Source: Schizochytrium sp. TIO01 (taxonomy: Eukaryota > Sar > Bigyra > Thraustochytrida > Thraustochytriidae). From it: a stretch of DNA of 64,000 nt. A model generated the notes under the pieces. That model worked only from the letters and a program-made list of their open reading frames with translations, was not told the DNA's origin and ran no database searches. Position numbers and translations under genes: made by a program. The stretch lies in contig SMSO01000033.1 of assembly GCA_004764695.1 (NCBI GenBank), positions 2,371,001 to 2,435,000 on the forward strand. The letters are read 5' to 3'. Positions 48,907 to 59,500 of this stretch are shown here, piece by piece (positions within the stretch are counted from its first letter, which is position 1; each line of letters begins with the position of its first letter).

Positions 48907-50346
48907 ATGTCTACACAGGCTGCCGCAAGCGTGAAGGCAGGCACCAAGGCTGGGGCTGCCTTTGGAGGTTCAGAGTTTCAGGCCGTGGTGCTCGCTGGAG
49001 GACCAGGATCTGGACTGTACCCGCTGACGCAAGCGAGCCCGAAGGTGCTCTTGCCGCTGGCGAACCAGCCGATGTTGTACTATCAATTGATGGCGCTCGA
49101 AAAGGCCGGATTCGCCGAAGTAATCGTTGCAGTAACCAAAGATCAGGAGGAGGATATCGGCGCGTACTTGTCGCAATTTTATCCTGGTCAAATTCGCGTT
49201 GATCTCGTTGGGTTGAGCGAGCCAGACGGAGAGGCACCCGAGGCTGAGGCTGGAACCGCTGAGGTGCTGCGCAAGTTACGTGAGAAGATCACGAAGGACA
49301 TCTTCGTCGTTTCGGGTGATGTCGTAACCATGGCTAGCCTGCAGGATATGGCCGACGTCCACAGGACTAGTGATGCCGCAGTGACGATGCTGCTGAAGCA
49401 ACATCCCGATGCTCAGTTGAAAGAGGAGAGGTCCAAGCTTCGCAAGATGACAAAGCAAGTGATCAACTACTTTGGTGTGGTACCAGGAACCACGGTGGGA
49501 ACTAAGGGGCAAACCAGCGGGCGAGTAGTGCTCATGAAATCTGCAGCGCAAGAAGACCCGGTGAGCGTGTCGAAACAACTTCTGAGGCGGGAGCCGAGGG
49601 TACGTCTGCACTCAGATCTCTTCGATGCACATGTCTACATCATGCGAAGGTGGGTAGTAGAGCTCCTCTGCAGCGAGAGCGATGACCTAGCAAGCCGCCG
49701 TGCCAGGTCCATGGCGACTATTCGGACAGACTTTTTGCCTTTCGTGGTGAACCAGCTTCAGCCGAATGCAGCTAACCCTGAGGTTTGCAAGCTTATGAAC
49801 CGTTTGGTGCCCAGCTGCAACAGCGATGATATGGATGAGGATGACGTCATGGATGATGAACTTACTCTTGGACAAAGTGCCTCGCAACGCAGCGCGCAGA
49901 AGATTACATGTCAAGCACTTATCCTTCCTTCGAACAGCCTCACATATCGTGCCAATACGCTCTACTCATACGCTGCCACTAACCACGCTCTCGCAAACTT
50001 GCCTCGTGGTGCACCTACACCCTGGCCTCGTCCAAGAGCTGCCAAATACAAGGAAACTATTGTGGGCGAATCAACTGAGATTGCTGACACAGCCAGCATT
50101 AGGAATTGTGTTATTGGCTCTCATTGTAAGATTGGCCCTGACGTTGAGATCTCGAACACAATCATCATGGATCATTGCACCATCGAAGCCAACGCATCTA
50201 TTCAGCACTCAATCCTTGGAGAACAAAGTTTTGTCCCTGAGGGATGCTCCCTTACCGACATTCAGCTTGAGCACGGATGCTCCATTTCCCCCCCTGGTCT
50301 CGTTCTCAAGTCTCAGGCATACCTGAAGACCGATTTCTCTAGCTAA
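48907..50346 (+). CDS. EIF2B3: translation initiation factor eIF2B subunit gamma
   Basis: This is a complete 479-residue ORF; human eIF2B-gamma has about 450. Residues about 25-300 form a nucleotidyltransferase-like domain opening with FQAVVLAGGPGSGLYPLTQ and ASPKVLLPLANQPMLYYQL. The C-terminal 90 residues are a left-handed beta-helix of hexapeptide repeats (SIRNCVIGSHCKIGPDVEIS, NTIIMDHCTIEANASIQHSI). This is the eIF2B gamma/epsilon layout without the catalytic HEAT tail of epsilon. eIF2B is the cytosolic GDP/GTP exchange factor for eIF2 and the target of stress control by eIF2-alpha phosphorylation; gamma pairs with epsilon. An acidic insert (DDMDEDDVMDDE, about residues 309-320) sits between the two domains. 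Relatives such as GDP-mannose pyrophosphorylase are the main alternative but fit less well. Confidence 0.87.
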   Translation: MSTQAAASVKAGTKAGAAFGGSEFQAVVLAGGPGSGLYPLTQASPKVLLPLANQPMLYYQLMALEKAGFAEVIVAVTKDQEEDIGAYLSQFYPGQIRVDLVGLSEPDGEAPEAEAGTAEVLRKLREKITKDIFVVSGDVVTMASLQDMADVHRTSDAAVTMLLKQHPDAQLKEERSKLRKMTKQVINYFGVVPGTTVGTKGQTSGRVVLMKSAAQEDPVSVSKQLLRREPRVRLHSDLFDAHVYIMRRWVVELLCSESDDLASRRARSMATIRTDFLPFVVNQLQPNAANPEVCKLMNRLVPSCNSDDMDEDDVMDDELTLGQSASQRSAQKITCQALILPSNSLTYRANTLYSYAATNHALANLPRGAPTPWPRPRAAKYKETIVGESTEIADTASIRNCVIGSHCKIGPDVEISNTIIMDHCTIEANASIQHSILGEQSFVPEGCSLTDIQLEHGCSISPPGLVLKSQAYLKTDFSS

Positions 50347-50872
50347 TTCCCCTTTTACTCTATCGGGTAGAAAGAAGCCTTTTAGTATTGAACGGATTTG
50401 TGTTATGGCACCTTTGATTTTGCAGTTTTTGGTGTCTTACTGTCTGCTCGTCTGTCCCGCTTGCCTCTCTGCTTTGCATGTCTGCTCGTGCGCTTGTCGG
50501 TAGGCCTGTTTGCTTACATGCCTGCCCACCTGCTGGTCTGCAATCAATCTTTTGTCAAAAATGCAATCTTGATTTTACAGAAACATTTTTCTTATTATAA
50601 ATTGCCCTGTGCTACCTTACCTGTGAACTTTGCTCTCTCTGGTAGAATTTCTATCTGCTCTTGCATTAAAATGAGACAGAGTTGACCAGGTTACGCGAAA
50701 TGGAATGGGCCCCATCAACATCAAAATCAGCAGAAACATTTTTTTTTTCTTTTGCAGTTTCGTTTTCCTTTTTCTCTTTTCTGAATGTGTAGAACCTTCT
50801 GTTATGTCTTCTATCAAGTATTACAAACCGTTCAGATAAACATGATTGATTTATAAGAGCTAATTTGTTTAA
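50347..50872. other. convergent intergenic gap
   Basis: This spacer lies between the 3' ends of eIF2B-gamma and the NPL4-like gene. A T-rich stretch lies around 50740-50785. No gene is seen. Confidence 0.6.
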
Positions 50873-52195
50873 CTACTCACAAATTTTTACCTCGTAGTAT
50901 TTCTTAGAACGCTCCAGAAATCGAGTTCGTAAGTTTTCGAGAAACTCCTTTTTCCCCTCCAAGCTCACTGTTGGCATGAAAGCTGCCTTCACAGCACCAT
51001 AACCAAAAATAACAGATATATGAAACCAGAAATGGAAATCAGTTTCAAGTGCATCCACAGAGTTGGCAAATAGAGCATTCTCGAGTCTTCGTAAAGTTCT
51101 TCGTTCCAATTGGTACAAATCCTCACTCCAATCACGAAATGGTGGAGTCTTCACTGGCATATCAATAAGCTTGCTTTTCGTTTTCACAGGACCTACATCC
51201 AAAGTACTGTGAGACCAAAATGGATACCTACCTAGAGGTCCCTCTGGGCAATCTCGTAAATAAGCTAAGGTGAAATCCTTCAGAGCAAATGCATGGCATT
51301 GATCGATAGCAAGTGCTATGAATAAGACGAACGCAGGGTTCTCGAGAAAATTCAATTGAATTGAAGCACATCGGCGTAACAAGGTCTCCTGATCACTCTG
51401 CGAACGAATGCTACTGCCATCGAAAATGCACCCTACAACGTGAAAGCCTAATGCTTTAGCAACCCTTGATCCACGCTCAAAATCATCATCTTCTAAGATA
51501 TAGTATACGTCAGCTCCAAGTGGATCGTTTAAACTTGACGGAAGGGCTTGTCTTACTTGACGTCCAATCATAAGGCCAAGGCGGCCCATGCCGTCTTTGC
51601 CTGTCTGCAAACTTCCCAGTGTAGGCGCCCAAAAGGTATGGAATGCATCACGATCGATGGATGACAGTCCCGCATGAATAAACCCCTGTGTTGCGCCCCA
51701 ATCGACTCCTGTCTTCTTGAAGTCCCGGCTCAAGATATTTCCACGACGTGCTAGCCTTTCCTGTTCAGAAATACTACCTTGGTGTGGTGGCTGACGCACT
51801 AGTGTTTGCTCAGCGCGCCAGAATATTTCTGCTGAAACACGTGAGCTTTTACATGGCACGGACGGCTGGTTATGGTCTCCATTTACTAACGACGAACCAC
51901 CAAACAAGTATATTTGTACGCCGTTGACAATATCATCTCGTGTTTCCACGGGTGTTGCTCCCTCTGCGTCTAGATACAGGTCTTGGTCCCTGGGCGAGAT
52001 ACCTGTCCGTGCAAAGACCACCTCTTCAAGTACACGGAGGCTAGGGCGTCGCAATTCTATCCTTTGAACCCCCCGAGCCCAATGAAGACGAACGATCGTT
52101 GTAGATTTCTTGCGGTGATAATTTTCATCGTGCACCCGTCGTGTGGCAACTTTGCTACCGCCATCGCTGCTGCCAATTTTACTCACACGTGGCAT
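50873..52195 (-). CDS. NPL4-like protein (ubiquitin-like plus divergent MPN-type region)
   Basis: This is a 440-residue ORF with an ATG start. Residues about 30-100 have a ubiquitin-like pattern (STTIVRLHWARGVQRIEL, LRVLEEVVFARTGISP, GVQIYLFGG), as at the N-terminus of NPL4. The central region parallels the NPL4 MPN-like domain: FWAPTLGSLQTGKDGMGRLG, a later YYILEDDDFERGSRVAKALG, then FHVVGCIFDGSS, and the LLRRCASIQLNF segment. NPL4 with UFD1 directs Cdc48/p97 to ubiquitylated substrates. The NPL4 zinc-finger cysteines are not evident here, so this is a divergent paralogue or a lineage-specific relative rather than the core NPL4. A few Cys residues do not form a clear zinc site. Confidence 0.6.
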   Translation of the reverse strand: MPRVSKIGSSDGGSKVATRRVHDENYHRKKSTTIVRLHWARGVQRIELRRPSLRVLEEVVFARTGISPRDQDLYLDAEGATPVETRDDIVNGVQIYLFGGSSLVNGDHNQPSVPCKSSRVSAEIFWRAEQTLVRQPPHQGSISEQERLARRGNILSRDFKKTGVDWGATQGFIHAGLSSIDRDAFHTFWAPTLGSLQTGKDGMGRLGLMIGRQVRQALPSSLNDPLGADVYYILEDDDFERGSRVAKALGFHVVGCIFDGSSIRSQSDQETLLRRCASIQLNFLENPAFVLFIALAIDQCHAFALKDFTLAYLRDCPEGPLGRYPFWSHSTLDVGPVKTKSKLIDMPVKTPPFRDWSEDLYQLERRTLRRLENALFANSVDALETDFHFWFHISVIFGYGAVKAAFMPTVSLEGKKEFLENLRTRFLERSKKYYEVKICE

Positions 52196-53418
52196 GACCT
52201 GTCTTTCTCTTTGATTCAGGCACCTCAGCTGGTATACATTACCTCGTCATTCCCGGCTGAAGCATAGCACGTTTAGGCCACATCACAGCATTTTATTGTG
52301 GACAGTTTGTCTTCTTTTGTGTATGCGTGTGCTCCTTTACCTTTTCTTTGTCATTATATGATCTCCTACATTTGTGTCTATTTCCTTCGCGCTGCCCACC
52401 TCCGCGCTGCTATTCTTGTTGTTGTGTCGTGAGAACATCAACAGAACGGTCTCAAAGTACTAAGAACAGTTTAACGAACGACCATTACAGATGAGACAGC
52501 AAAATAGCTGGGTTTTGTCTCACCCTGTATAAACTTCCATCGTGGTAACACAAATCTCTACTCGCGAGCTTGACAACGCAATGCACGGTGCTAGCTCCAT
52601 ACTGCAGGTTCAATAACAGCGCCAAATGTCCACCTCGTGTCGGAGCTCCATAGCATCGCCAAACAAACAACCCCCCTCACTCGACGAGGGTCAAAGTCAT
52701 GTCAGAGAAGCCATCCGTTGATTGGAGCTCCTGGGCTCAGGGAGTCCGGTCAGCCTGTGGCTGGCTTGATCTGGCTTGCAATTCAACGAGAGTATGTATG
52801 GTGATGATAATATTCCATTTTGTAATTTTCTTACCATCTCACTTATTCGACATACTGCCATTTCTCTTACTTCAGCAACAACCGTCTCATCAAGGAGGCA
52901 CCCACCAGCTAGGGGAAGCCATGCCATCTCACGCTTGTAGTAGGTACATGCTCTTAAATGATGGATACTCCTGGTGAATATGCTACTCCAAGAAAAGACC
53001 CCGACTAACAGTGACCAACTTTTCGTACTAGTACACTCCTGTCTCACCGGACAAATGCGGAAAACTCCATATTACCAGTAATATATGGAGTCGTGTGCGC
53101 ACACGGACCAGAGGTATTTTTTAAGTGATGTTTCCAGATATGCATATCTCGTCTTCGTAGATACGGGAAAGGGTAGCACTAATCGTATGTACCATGGCAT
53201 GGCTTGGCTTGAAAATGTGTTTTTAGGCTTTCTTCATGGTACCTTGGCACTAGGTGTTAGATAGCGATATTGAGTGTAAGAAAAAGGCTACCTAGTGTGG
53301 CTCTTTGGGCAACTTAGATAGGGTACTTACAAACATACGACATACAGAATTGAGTCCGTCTCCATGGATGCATGGTTCAACTTGCGGCAGCATAACTTGA
53401 GCTTGTCTGGTTTAGGTT
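52196..53418. other. intergenic with a possible small spliced gene
   Basis: This is 1.2 kb between divergent genes. It contains the candidate small ORF at 52699-52977. Otherwise no gene or RNA is recognised. Confidence 0.5.
52699..52977 (+). CDS. doubtful small gene, perhaps with one 84-bp intron
   Basis: The ATG opens a frame that stays open for 92 codons. An AT-rich 84-base segment at 52792-52875 has a good donor (AGA|GTATGTATGG) and acceptor (CTTACTTCAG|CAA). Removing it is phase 0 and leaves 64 residues, with a Trp-rich first exon (VDWSSWAQGVRSACGWLDLA). No family is recognised. Retained or spliced, both forms are open, which weakens the frame evidence. Confidence 0.28.
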   Translation: MSEKPSVDWSSWAQGVRSACGWLDLACNSTRVCMVMIIFHFVIFLPSHLFDILPFLLLQQQPSHQGGTHQLGEAMPSHACSRYMLLNDGYSW

Positions 53419-54768
53419 ATGGAGACCTCTGCCTTGAGCGGGTCGCTGGACCAGGAGGCGCTACGTATCACAGGAGTAGTCCTGTGCGCCGTGTACGCCT
53501 TTGACGTGGCTGTGGCTATTTTCGTAGCTCGGAGGCTGTGCCAGAACGCGGTGCAAGGGAGAGCAGAGTTTCAAAGGGGGAGCGCCATAGACAGAGAGGT
53601 TGGGCAAGGCTCGCCAAAGAGAAATAGCAGTCTCAAGTATGAAGAGAAGGATATACAAGAGCTGCAACAGAAGCTCGAGGCGGGGGAGCTGACTAGGAGT
53701 CAACCAAAGCAGCAGCAACAGAACCCAAAACACTTTGAGACCAAGAAAAAAGGTGCGCATCATCATTCTTCGTCTCTTCCAGCAAAGGTGACTACTTTGT
53801 GCCTGGTGTCCTCGATTGCTCAAATTTGCCAATGGAGCATTGGGTCAGGATTTAAGCAAGGCCTGGACGCAACTCAAAAGTACATCTTGTTTATTATAAT
53901 CATCACCTATACCTTGACTATGGGGACTGCGTTCCATACGGTCTCTTTCTTCTTAGTTGCCCTTCGAAGAATTATATCGGTGCAAACACGTAAAAAAGTA
54001 GCCAAGGAAAAGGCTATTTTACATCGTTTGATTTACTTTCCGGGTTACTTAATTTCGCTCATTTTAGGCGTTTTAGTCCTTGCGAATGTGGTATGTTCAT
54101 TGAGCCTTGCAATGCGCATTCTCAATTGTGTCCATGCTTTACAATGTTTATCGGTTGTCGTGGCCACCAAAAGTGTCTTCTCCAAGGCCATAAAAACTAT
54201 CTCCACAGCCGTAGCGATGCACTCTGGCAGTGCTGGTGGACTAAACCCTGCAAAGTACGCTCAACTTAAACTGCTTCGGAAGAAACTTTTGGTTGCTGGC
54301 ATCTTTCTCATGGTGTCTACAGGGGGGGTTGCATGTATTGAAATTTCGATGTCAGTGACCCCTCTGTTTAATGAGAAACCACATGCAATGCTATGGCTGC
54401 TCTTTATTGTTGGCAGTGCCATAAGTGTCTGGAATATGTTATGTTATGCTATGTTCTGGCCAAGCTCCTCCAAAAAAAAGCGATGGCAAAACCACTCACC
54501 TTCTACAGATGGAGTTTCTGTGGTCGGTTCTGGTGTACCAAAGGTGGATGCGTATGCTATCATCGGGCGACAATTCAATCCCTTTCGAAAATCTTCAGTC
54601 GTCAGTCTGAGTCAAACCGATACGTACTACCTTCCAGGACGCAACTCGATTGGCTCTGTTCTAAGTGTTGAAGGGACAATAGATATTCCTGAGCCAATTG
54701 TTAAAACCAACAGCAAAACAAAAAGTAGCGTCAGTGCTTCAAGTACCCAAGCATTAAATATACCATAA
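53419..54768 (+). CDS. seven-helix membrane protein of unknown function
   Basis: This is a complete 449-residue ORF. Hydrophobic helices are predicted near residues 17-38, 122-141, 153-182, 207-229, 232-253, 293-315 and 323-346, seven in all. A Lys/Gln-rich loop of about 80 residues lies between the first two. The C-terminal roughly 100 residues are Ser/Thr/Lys-rich and probably cytoplasmic. There is no obvious cleavable signal peptide, because the first helix starts after a polar 16-residue N-terminus. The number of helices and the long tail resemble GPCR-like or TOM1/THH1-like seven-helix proteins, but no family signature (DRY, NPxxY) is seen. The class is therefore only suggested. Confidence 0.72.
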   Translation: METSALSGSLDQEALRITGVVLCAVYAFDVAVAIFVARRLCQNAVQGRAEFQRGSAIDREVGQGSPKRNSSLKYEEKDIQELQQKLEAGELTRSQPKQQQQNPKHFETKKKGAHHHSSSLPAKVTTLCLVSSIAQICQWSIGSGFKQGLDATQKYILFIIIITYTLTMGTAFHTVSFFLVALRRIISVQTRKKVAKEKAILHRLIYFPGYLISLILGVLVLANVVCSLSLAMRILNCVHALQCLSVVVATKSVFSKAIKTISTAVAMHSGSAGGLNPAKYAQLKLLRKKLLVAGIFLMVSTGGVACIEISMSVTPLFNEKPHAMLWLLFIVGSAISVWNMLCYAMFWPSSSKKKRWQNHSPSTDGVSVVGSGVPKVDAYAIIGRQFNPFRKSSVVSLSQTDTYYLPGRNSIGSVLSVEGTIDIPEPIVKTNSKTKSSVSASSTQALNIP

Positions 54769-54950
54769 TAATCACCACATCGTGCAGATCAATGGTTTCG
54801 ATATCGAAGCTGCTATATCAAAACTACTTCTATATATTCCATCTAATAAACTCTCTGTGACATTTATGTAACATCCTATGGGTTTGGTTCCTCGCTGCTA
54901 CGTCAAAGAGCCCCAAGTTTTTACTATACATACACACTCACAGGTACCCC

Positions 54951-55275
54951 TCATCGGAACCCGGGGTTCTTGATAATTCCCCGAACCGAAACCTTCAAAT
55001 TATACGACGAAGTCTTTGTGCTGATTGCACTTTTACTTGCACGCGTTAAGAAAAGGCATAATTTAATTTCGAATGCCATTCTTTCGTGCATCATACCTTC
55101 TTGAGCTTTCCTGTGCCACCCACAAGTTAGATTTGATGAACTAAAGAAAAGAAAAGAATAATGAGTCAAACCTACTGTTTCGATGAGCTGTAAAGCCGTC
55201 CGGGATATTTGTCTTCTGGCGCAACAACTCCTGAGGCCAATCCAATGCAAGTAGGTCTGCGCCTACCGTTCCCAT
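54951..55275 (-). CDS. doubtful small spliced gene, minus strand
   Basis: An ATG at 55275 opens a protein-like first exon (MGTVGADLLALDWPQELL). It runs toward a T-rich tract ending in CTTTAG with a donor-like CAG|GTTTG or ACA|GTAGGT before it. Both downstream frames contain plausible peptide sequence, but no single splice pattern keeps frame and gives a normal-length intron. No family is recognised. Confidence 0.2.
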
Positions 55276-55984
55276 AATCCTTCAAACTGCATCAAATGCG
55301 ATAGACACGAGCTCAAAAAGAGAGTTACGCCTGTCGATTTATGGTTATTATTTTATAACAAAATAATAAGCTTTAAAGAAATTAAATTAAATTTTCCTCA
55401 TTCTGTGACGATGATCGTGAATGGCAGATAAGGCATCGCATCACCTTGAGCATTAGGCGCAGTTACCGAAGCCGGTACCTTGGCATCTAGCCTCGCTAAT
55501 ATACTCATCTCTCAACGATGGAACTAGCATGGCCTTCACTCGACACTATCCTCCAGGCTCGAATGGGCGAAGAGAGATACATCACGAACTGCCAAAAAGA
55601 TCGAGGCGTTGACAAATCTATTGCATGTACCCCTGTTATCGAGTCTTTTATCTGTGCACGTCATGCATGCAATCATGAATCATTGACTCAAAGTCGAAGC
55701 CTGATGCTACAAGACCAGGCGAATAGAACGAAGAACAAAAAATGAGGCACTCCATCTTCGCCCTTACATCTTCTGATATCCATTACTTTCCTTAAGTTTC
55801 ATTGAAGTTCGCTGAGTTGCTTCTACTTTCAGATGCCAGAATAGATCGGCTCCGCTTTGGGTCGTAAAGGGTGCACAAGTTTGGGACTATGATGAGGTTG
55901 GGATGAGAATGCTTCAGCTTAGCCGGAGGAGAGAACCCCGACTCGGAAGAAGGGTTTGAAGCCCGAAGTTCAACAGAATATAAA

Positions 55985-56032
<48 letters not shown>

Positions 56033-56033
56033 A
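55985..56033. repeat. (GAAA)n microsatellite
   Basis: About twelve perfect copies of GAAA in the intergenic region upstream of the SNF2 gene. It is the same tetranucleotide class (reverse complement CTTT) as the array at 2967-3005. Confidence 0.95.
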
Positions 56034-56061
56034 CTTGAAAAAAAAATAAAAATTAGCATTG

Positions 56062-56082
56062 ACGAAGTACCTACCACTTCGT
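56062..56082. repeat. inverted repeat, 7-bp arms
   Basis: ACGAAGT, then a 7-base spacer ACCTACC, then ACTTCGT. The perfect 7-bp stem could form a hairpin. It lies in non-coding DNA about 500 bp upstream of the SNF2 start. Confidence 0.7.
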
Positions 56083-56594
56083 AGTAGTGCCGTATAGGGC
56101 CTCCTAAGTGCTTAGTTACATGACCTCGAAATTGAGCAAAGTATATCGAAAAGGGAGGTAGCTGTAGCTCTCTACTTTGGGATGCAACTGAGTGAATGCT
56201 CCACAATACAGAGGAACGGCTGTAGACGATAATCTTGGTCGTATGTGTATTAGTGCTGTGACAAGAAATGAAGCATTATCAAGGCTTCTTCATAATTGTA
56301 AATAGGCCTGTAGTACTTTATTTTAAGCATTCTTTTCCAAACTTTTTTTTCTTTTCCTATTACTAATTCTGTCATTTGTAATCACTCAAAGAATGCACGA
56401 GTGGCGCAGACCCGAATCAAGGAACGCAATTCTGTTGCACGGGCCGAAGGGCGCCACGGAGCTCGAGATTTGCTCGAGGCAATTCCTGTAGGGCCGCCCT
56501 TGCTCTTTCGAACCTAATATCGAGTATTGACGGCCCTGGCGCGCCTGGAACGGGCCTCATCGAGAATCCCTTCATCGGCTTTTGACGGAGTATC

Positions 56595-59500
56595 ATGGTG
56601 CAACTCACCATCGACGCTGGAGGCCACTGGGTCGTGGCGCAGGACGGAGATCACGTGTACCGTGCTCGAACAGAGTACGCCAAAAGTAGTCGCGCGAAAT
56701 GCAGATTCTGCTCCGAAGCGATCATGAAAGACACTCTACGTGTAGGAAAAGCTGTGAAATGGGCAGACTGGATCACGTCTTGGCGGCATCCGAAATGCTT
56801 TTATGTGGAGGATGGCGATGGACCTATTTCTGATGAAGAAACCTTTGGTATGGAGATCCTTCAAGAAGAGGATAAAGAGGCTGCACGCGTAGCTCTGTCG
56901 AGGCTTAAACCTCCTGTCGTGGATGAATCGTTGAACCCGGAGAACCCAGATTTTGTAAAGCATACAGTCAAAGCCAAGGCGGAAACTCCAGCACGAATGA
57001 CTACGAAACTATTGCCATTCCAGCAAGAAGGCTTACGATGGCTTTTGGATCAGGAGATGTCTGAAATTGGCGGAGGACTTCTCTGCGATGAAATGGGCAT
57101 GGGAAAGACCATTCAGACCCTCTCGCTGATTGTAGCGTCCAAATATGGAGAAGCAGCACCTATGGAGGACGAGTCAAAACGCGTTAAAAAGGGCCCCACC
57201 CTCGTTGTAACACCGAGCAGCGCAATGCTGCAATGGAAGGACGAGGTTGAGAATGTAACACAAGATAATACTTTGAGCGTGCTCGTATACTACGGTAGCA
57301 ATCGTGGAGCCTTGACGCCCGAAGATCTCCGCAAGCACGACATTGTGCTCACGTCTTATCCAATTTTAGAGTATGAGTACCGTCGGTGCGTGGATCGATG
57401 CAAGGTGGAGTGTAAGTATTGTCACAAACGGTTCTTGCCACGTAAACTTATTGTGCATAACCAGTACTTTTGCGGTCCTAATTCCAAGCGCTCCGCGAAA
57501 CTCGCTCTTCGCGACAAGAAAGAGACCGCAGCCAAGAAACAACGCGCGATGGACAAAGCTATGGCAACTCTCGACATTATTAATAACGGTGCAAACGAAG
57601 ACGCTAGCTCTGGTAAGGGCAACGCAGCCAACGGCAAGGGTAAAGGCCGTGGGAAAGCTGCTCGTAAACATTCCTTGCCAACCATGACGAACATCTACCG
57701 TGATCTTATGGAAGAAGCAAATCGTGAACCGACAGGATTTTACTCTTCAAAGGAAGAAGCACAGCGTCAGGCAGCAGCAAGTATGCGCAAAAGGGAGATA
57801 AAGAAAGAAACAAATCCTGCAAGTGATAATAACAGTAAGAGTGATGCTCGATCTACAGAGGAAGCTGGTTCAGATGACTTTGAAGAGGAAACTAATGTTC
57901 GTGAGCGCCGCAACTTGTGGGCTACAGACGATGGTAGTTTCTTCTTCTATAAACATAAAGGGAAAACATGGGGCTGCAACGCAGGAATCACTTTGACAGG
58001 CCTTCGAACATCCCCAGTCGTTCTTCAGTCAACTAATACCAACGGAGTGGATTCTTTTCAGGTCAAATTCTTGAATGGTGCTGGCGCGGCTCAGCTCAGT
58101 ATTGATAATGGCGAGACATGGTCTAACTGGGTAAACGGACGCTGGATTACCCCCAAGAAGGGTCGCCTAAATGTGGATGAGAGGAAAGAGGGCTGGCAAT
58201 CATCAGGACCGAAAATGGGCGCGCTTCTGGCTCGCACGTTCGATAAAAAAACGATCTTAGCTGCAATCGTTGCACATGCTCCAGCAGAAGATACGGCTGA
58301 TGATGAAGAAAGCCCTGCCTTGTGGCGCATCGAACATACGGATGGTGATGAAGAGGACCTCGAAGTTATAGAAGTGAAGGAAGCTGAACAACTTTTCTCC
58401 CAAGCATTTGCTCCGTCAACAGTTGTTTCTACGACATTAGCGAAGCCACTCATTAGCGCTCTTGAAGCTTTGTCACAAGATACCGCCCCGTTAGCAAAAT
58501 CTAAAGGAAGGCGTGCATCTGCAGCTGCTGCAAACAAGAAAATGAAAGCGAAGAAAGCCGCAACGGCGAAGAAAGCGAAGAAAGGAGATGAGGACGACGA
58601 AGATGCCGATGGTGGCTCGGATTCAGATTTCGAGCCTAAAAGCAGTAGTGATGATAACGGCGATGATGATGAAGGCGATGAAGATAATGAGGACAATGCA
58701 GACGGTAGTGAAGATGTTGATGAAGATAGTGATGAGAAGCCAAAAATTCTGGATCTGAAACCGTGTTTCCGTCCTGTGGAATGGGGGCCCGGCAGCAAAG
58801 ATGCAAAGTTTCTCGCCTTATTTAAGACTCACTTTAGCACGAAAACTGGCAAGAGCAAGAAAGTCAAGGCGAAAAAGCGTAAGCGCAAGGCCAATGCGCG
58901 TTCTGCGACCCCCTCCAAGTCCAGTAAAGGGGCTAAAGGGGCATCCGCAAAATCAGTCCCAGGGCCAAAAGCAAAGGGCAAGATTCTTGACGAATCTTCA
59001 GAAGAATCTGACTTTGAGAGTTCCGATAGTTCCGATGAGGAAGATGAAATAGATGCTGGTCTTGGTGTGGACTTACAAGAAGCAAAAGATCGCTGCGAAG
59101 GTGACCTCTTCTGGTTTGCACCACCTGGCGACATTGTGGATGACGATGGCATTGACATGGGCAGCTCTATTCTTCATTGCATTGGCTGGAACCGGATTGT
59201 GCTCGATGAAGCGCACAAAATCAAAGATCGAGTTAATTCTACGGCCAAGGCTGTGTTGGCACTTCGTGGCACACCTGTAGTAGACCTTGATAAACGCTGG
59301 CCAGATGGCGGGCCCTGCCACCGCTGGTGTCTCTCTGGTACGCCTCTCCAAAACCGTGTTGGTGATTTATACAGTTTAGTTCGCTTTCTCCGTGTCGACC
59401 CTTATGCTTTTTATCTGTGCAAGGTTGCAGGTTGCGAATGCCGATCTTTGCATTGGGCTATGGGACGAGGTGGGCGCGTTTGTGATGGCTGTGGACACCC

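Larger units (their letters stand above)
54769..56594. other. intergenic with microsatellite and hairpin
   Basis: This is 1.8 kb between two plus-strand genes. It contains a (GAAA)n array, an inverted repeat at 56062-56082 and a possible short multi-exon minus-strand gene near 54951-55275. The promoter of the SNF2 gene should be in the final part. Confidence 0.55.
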
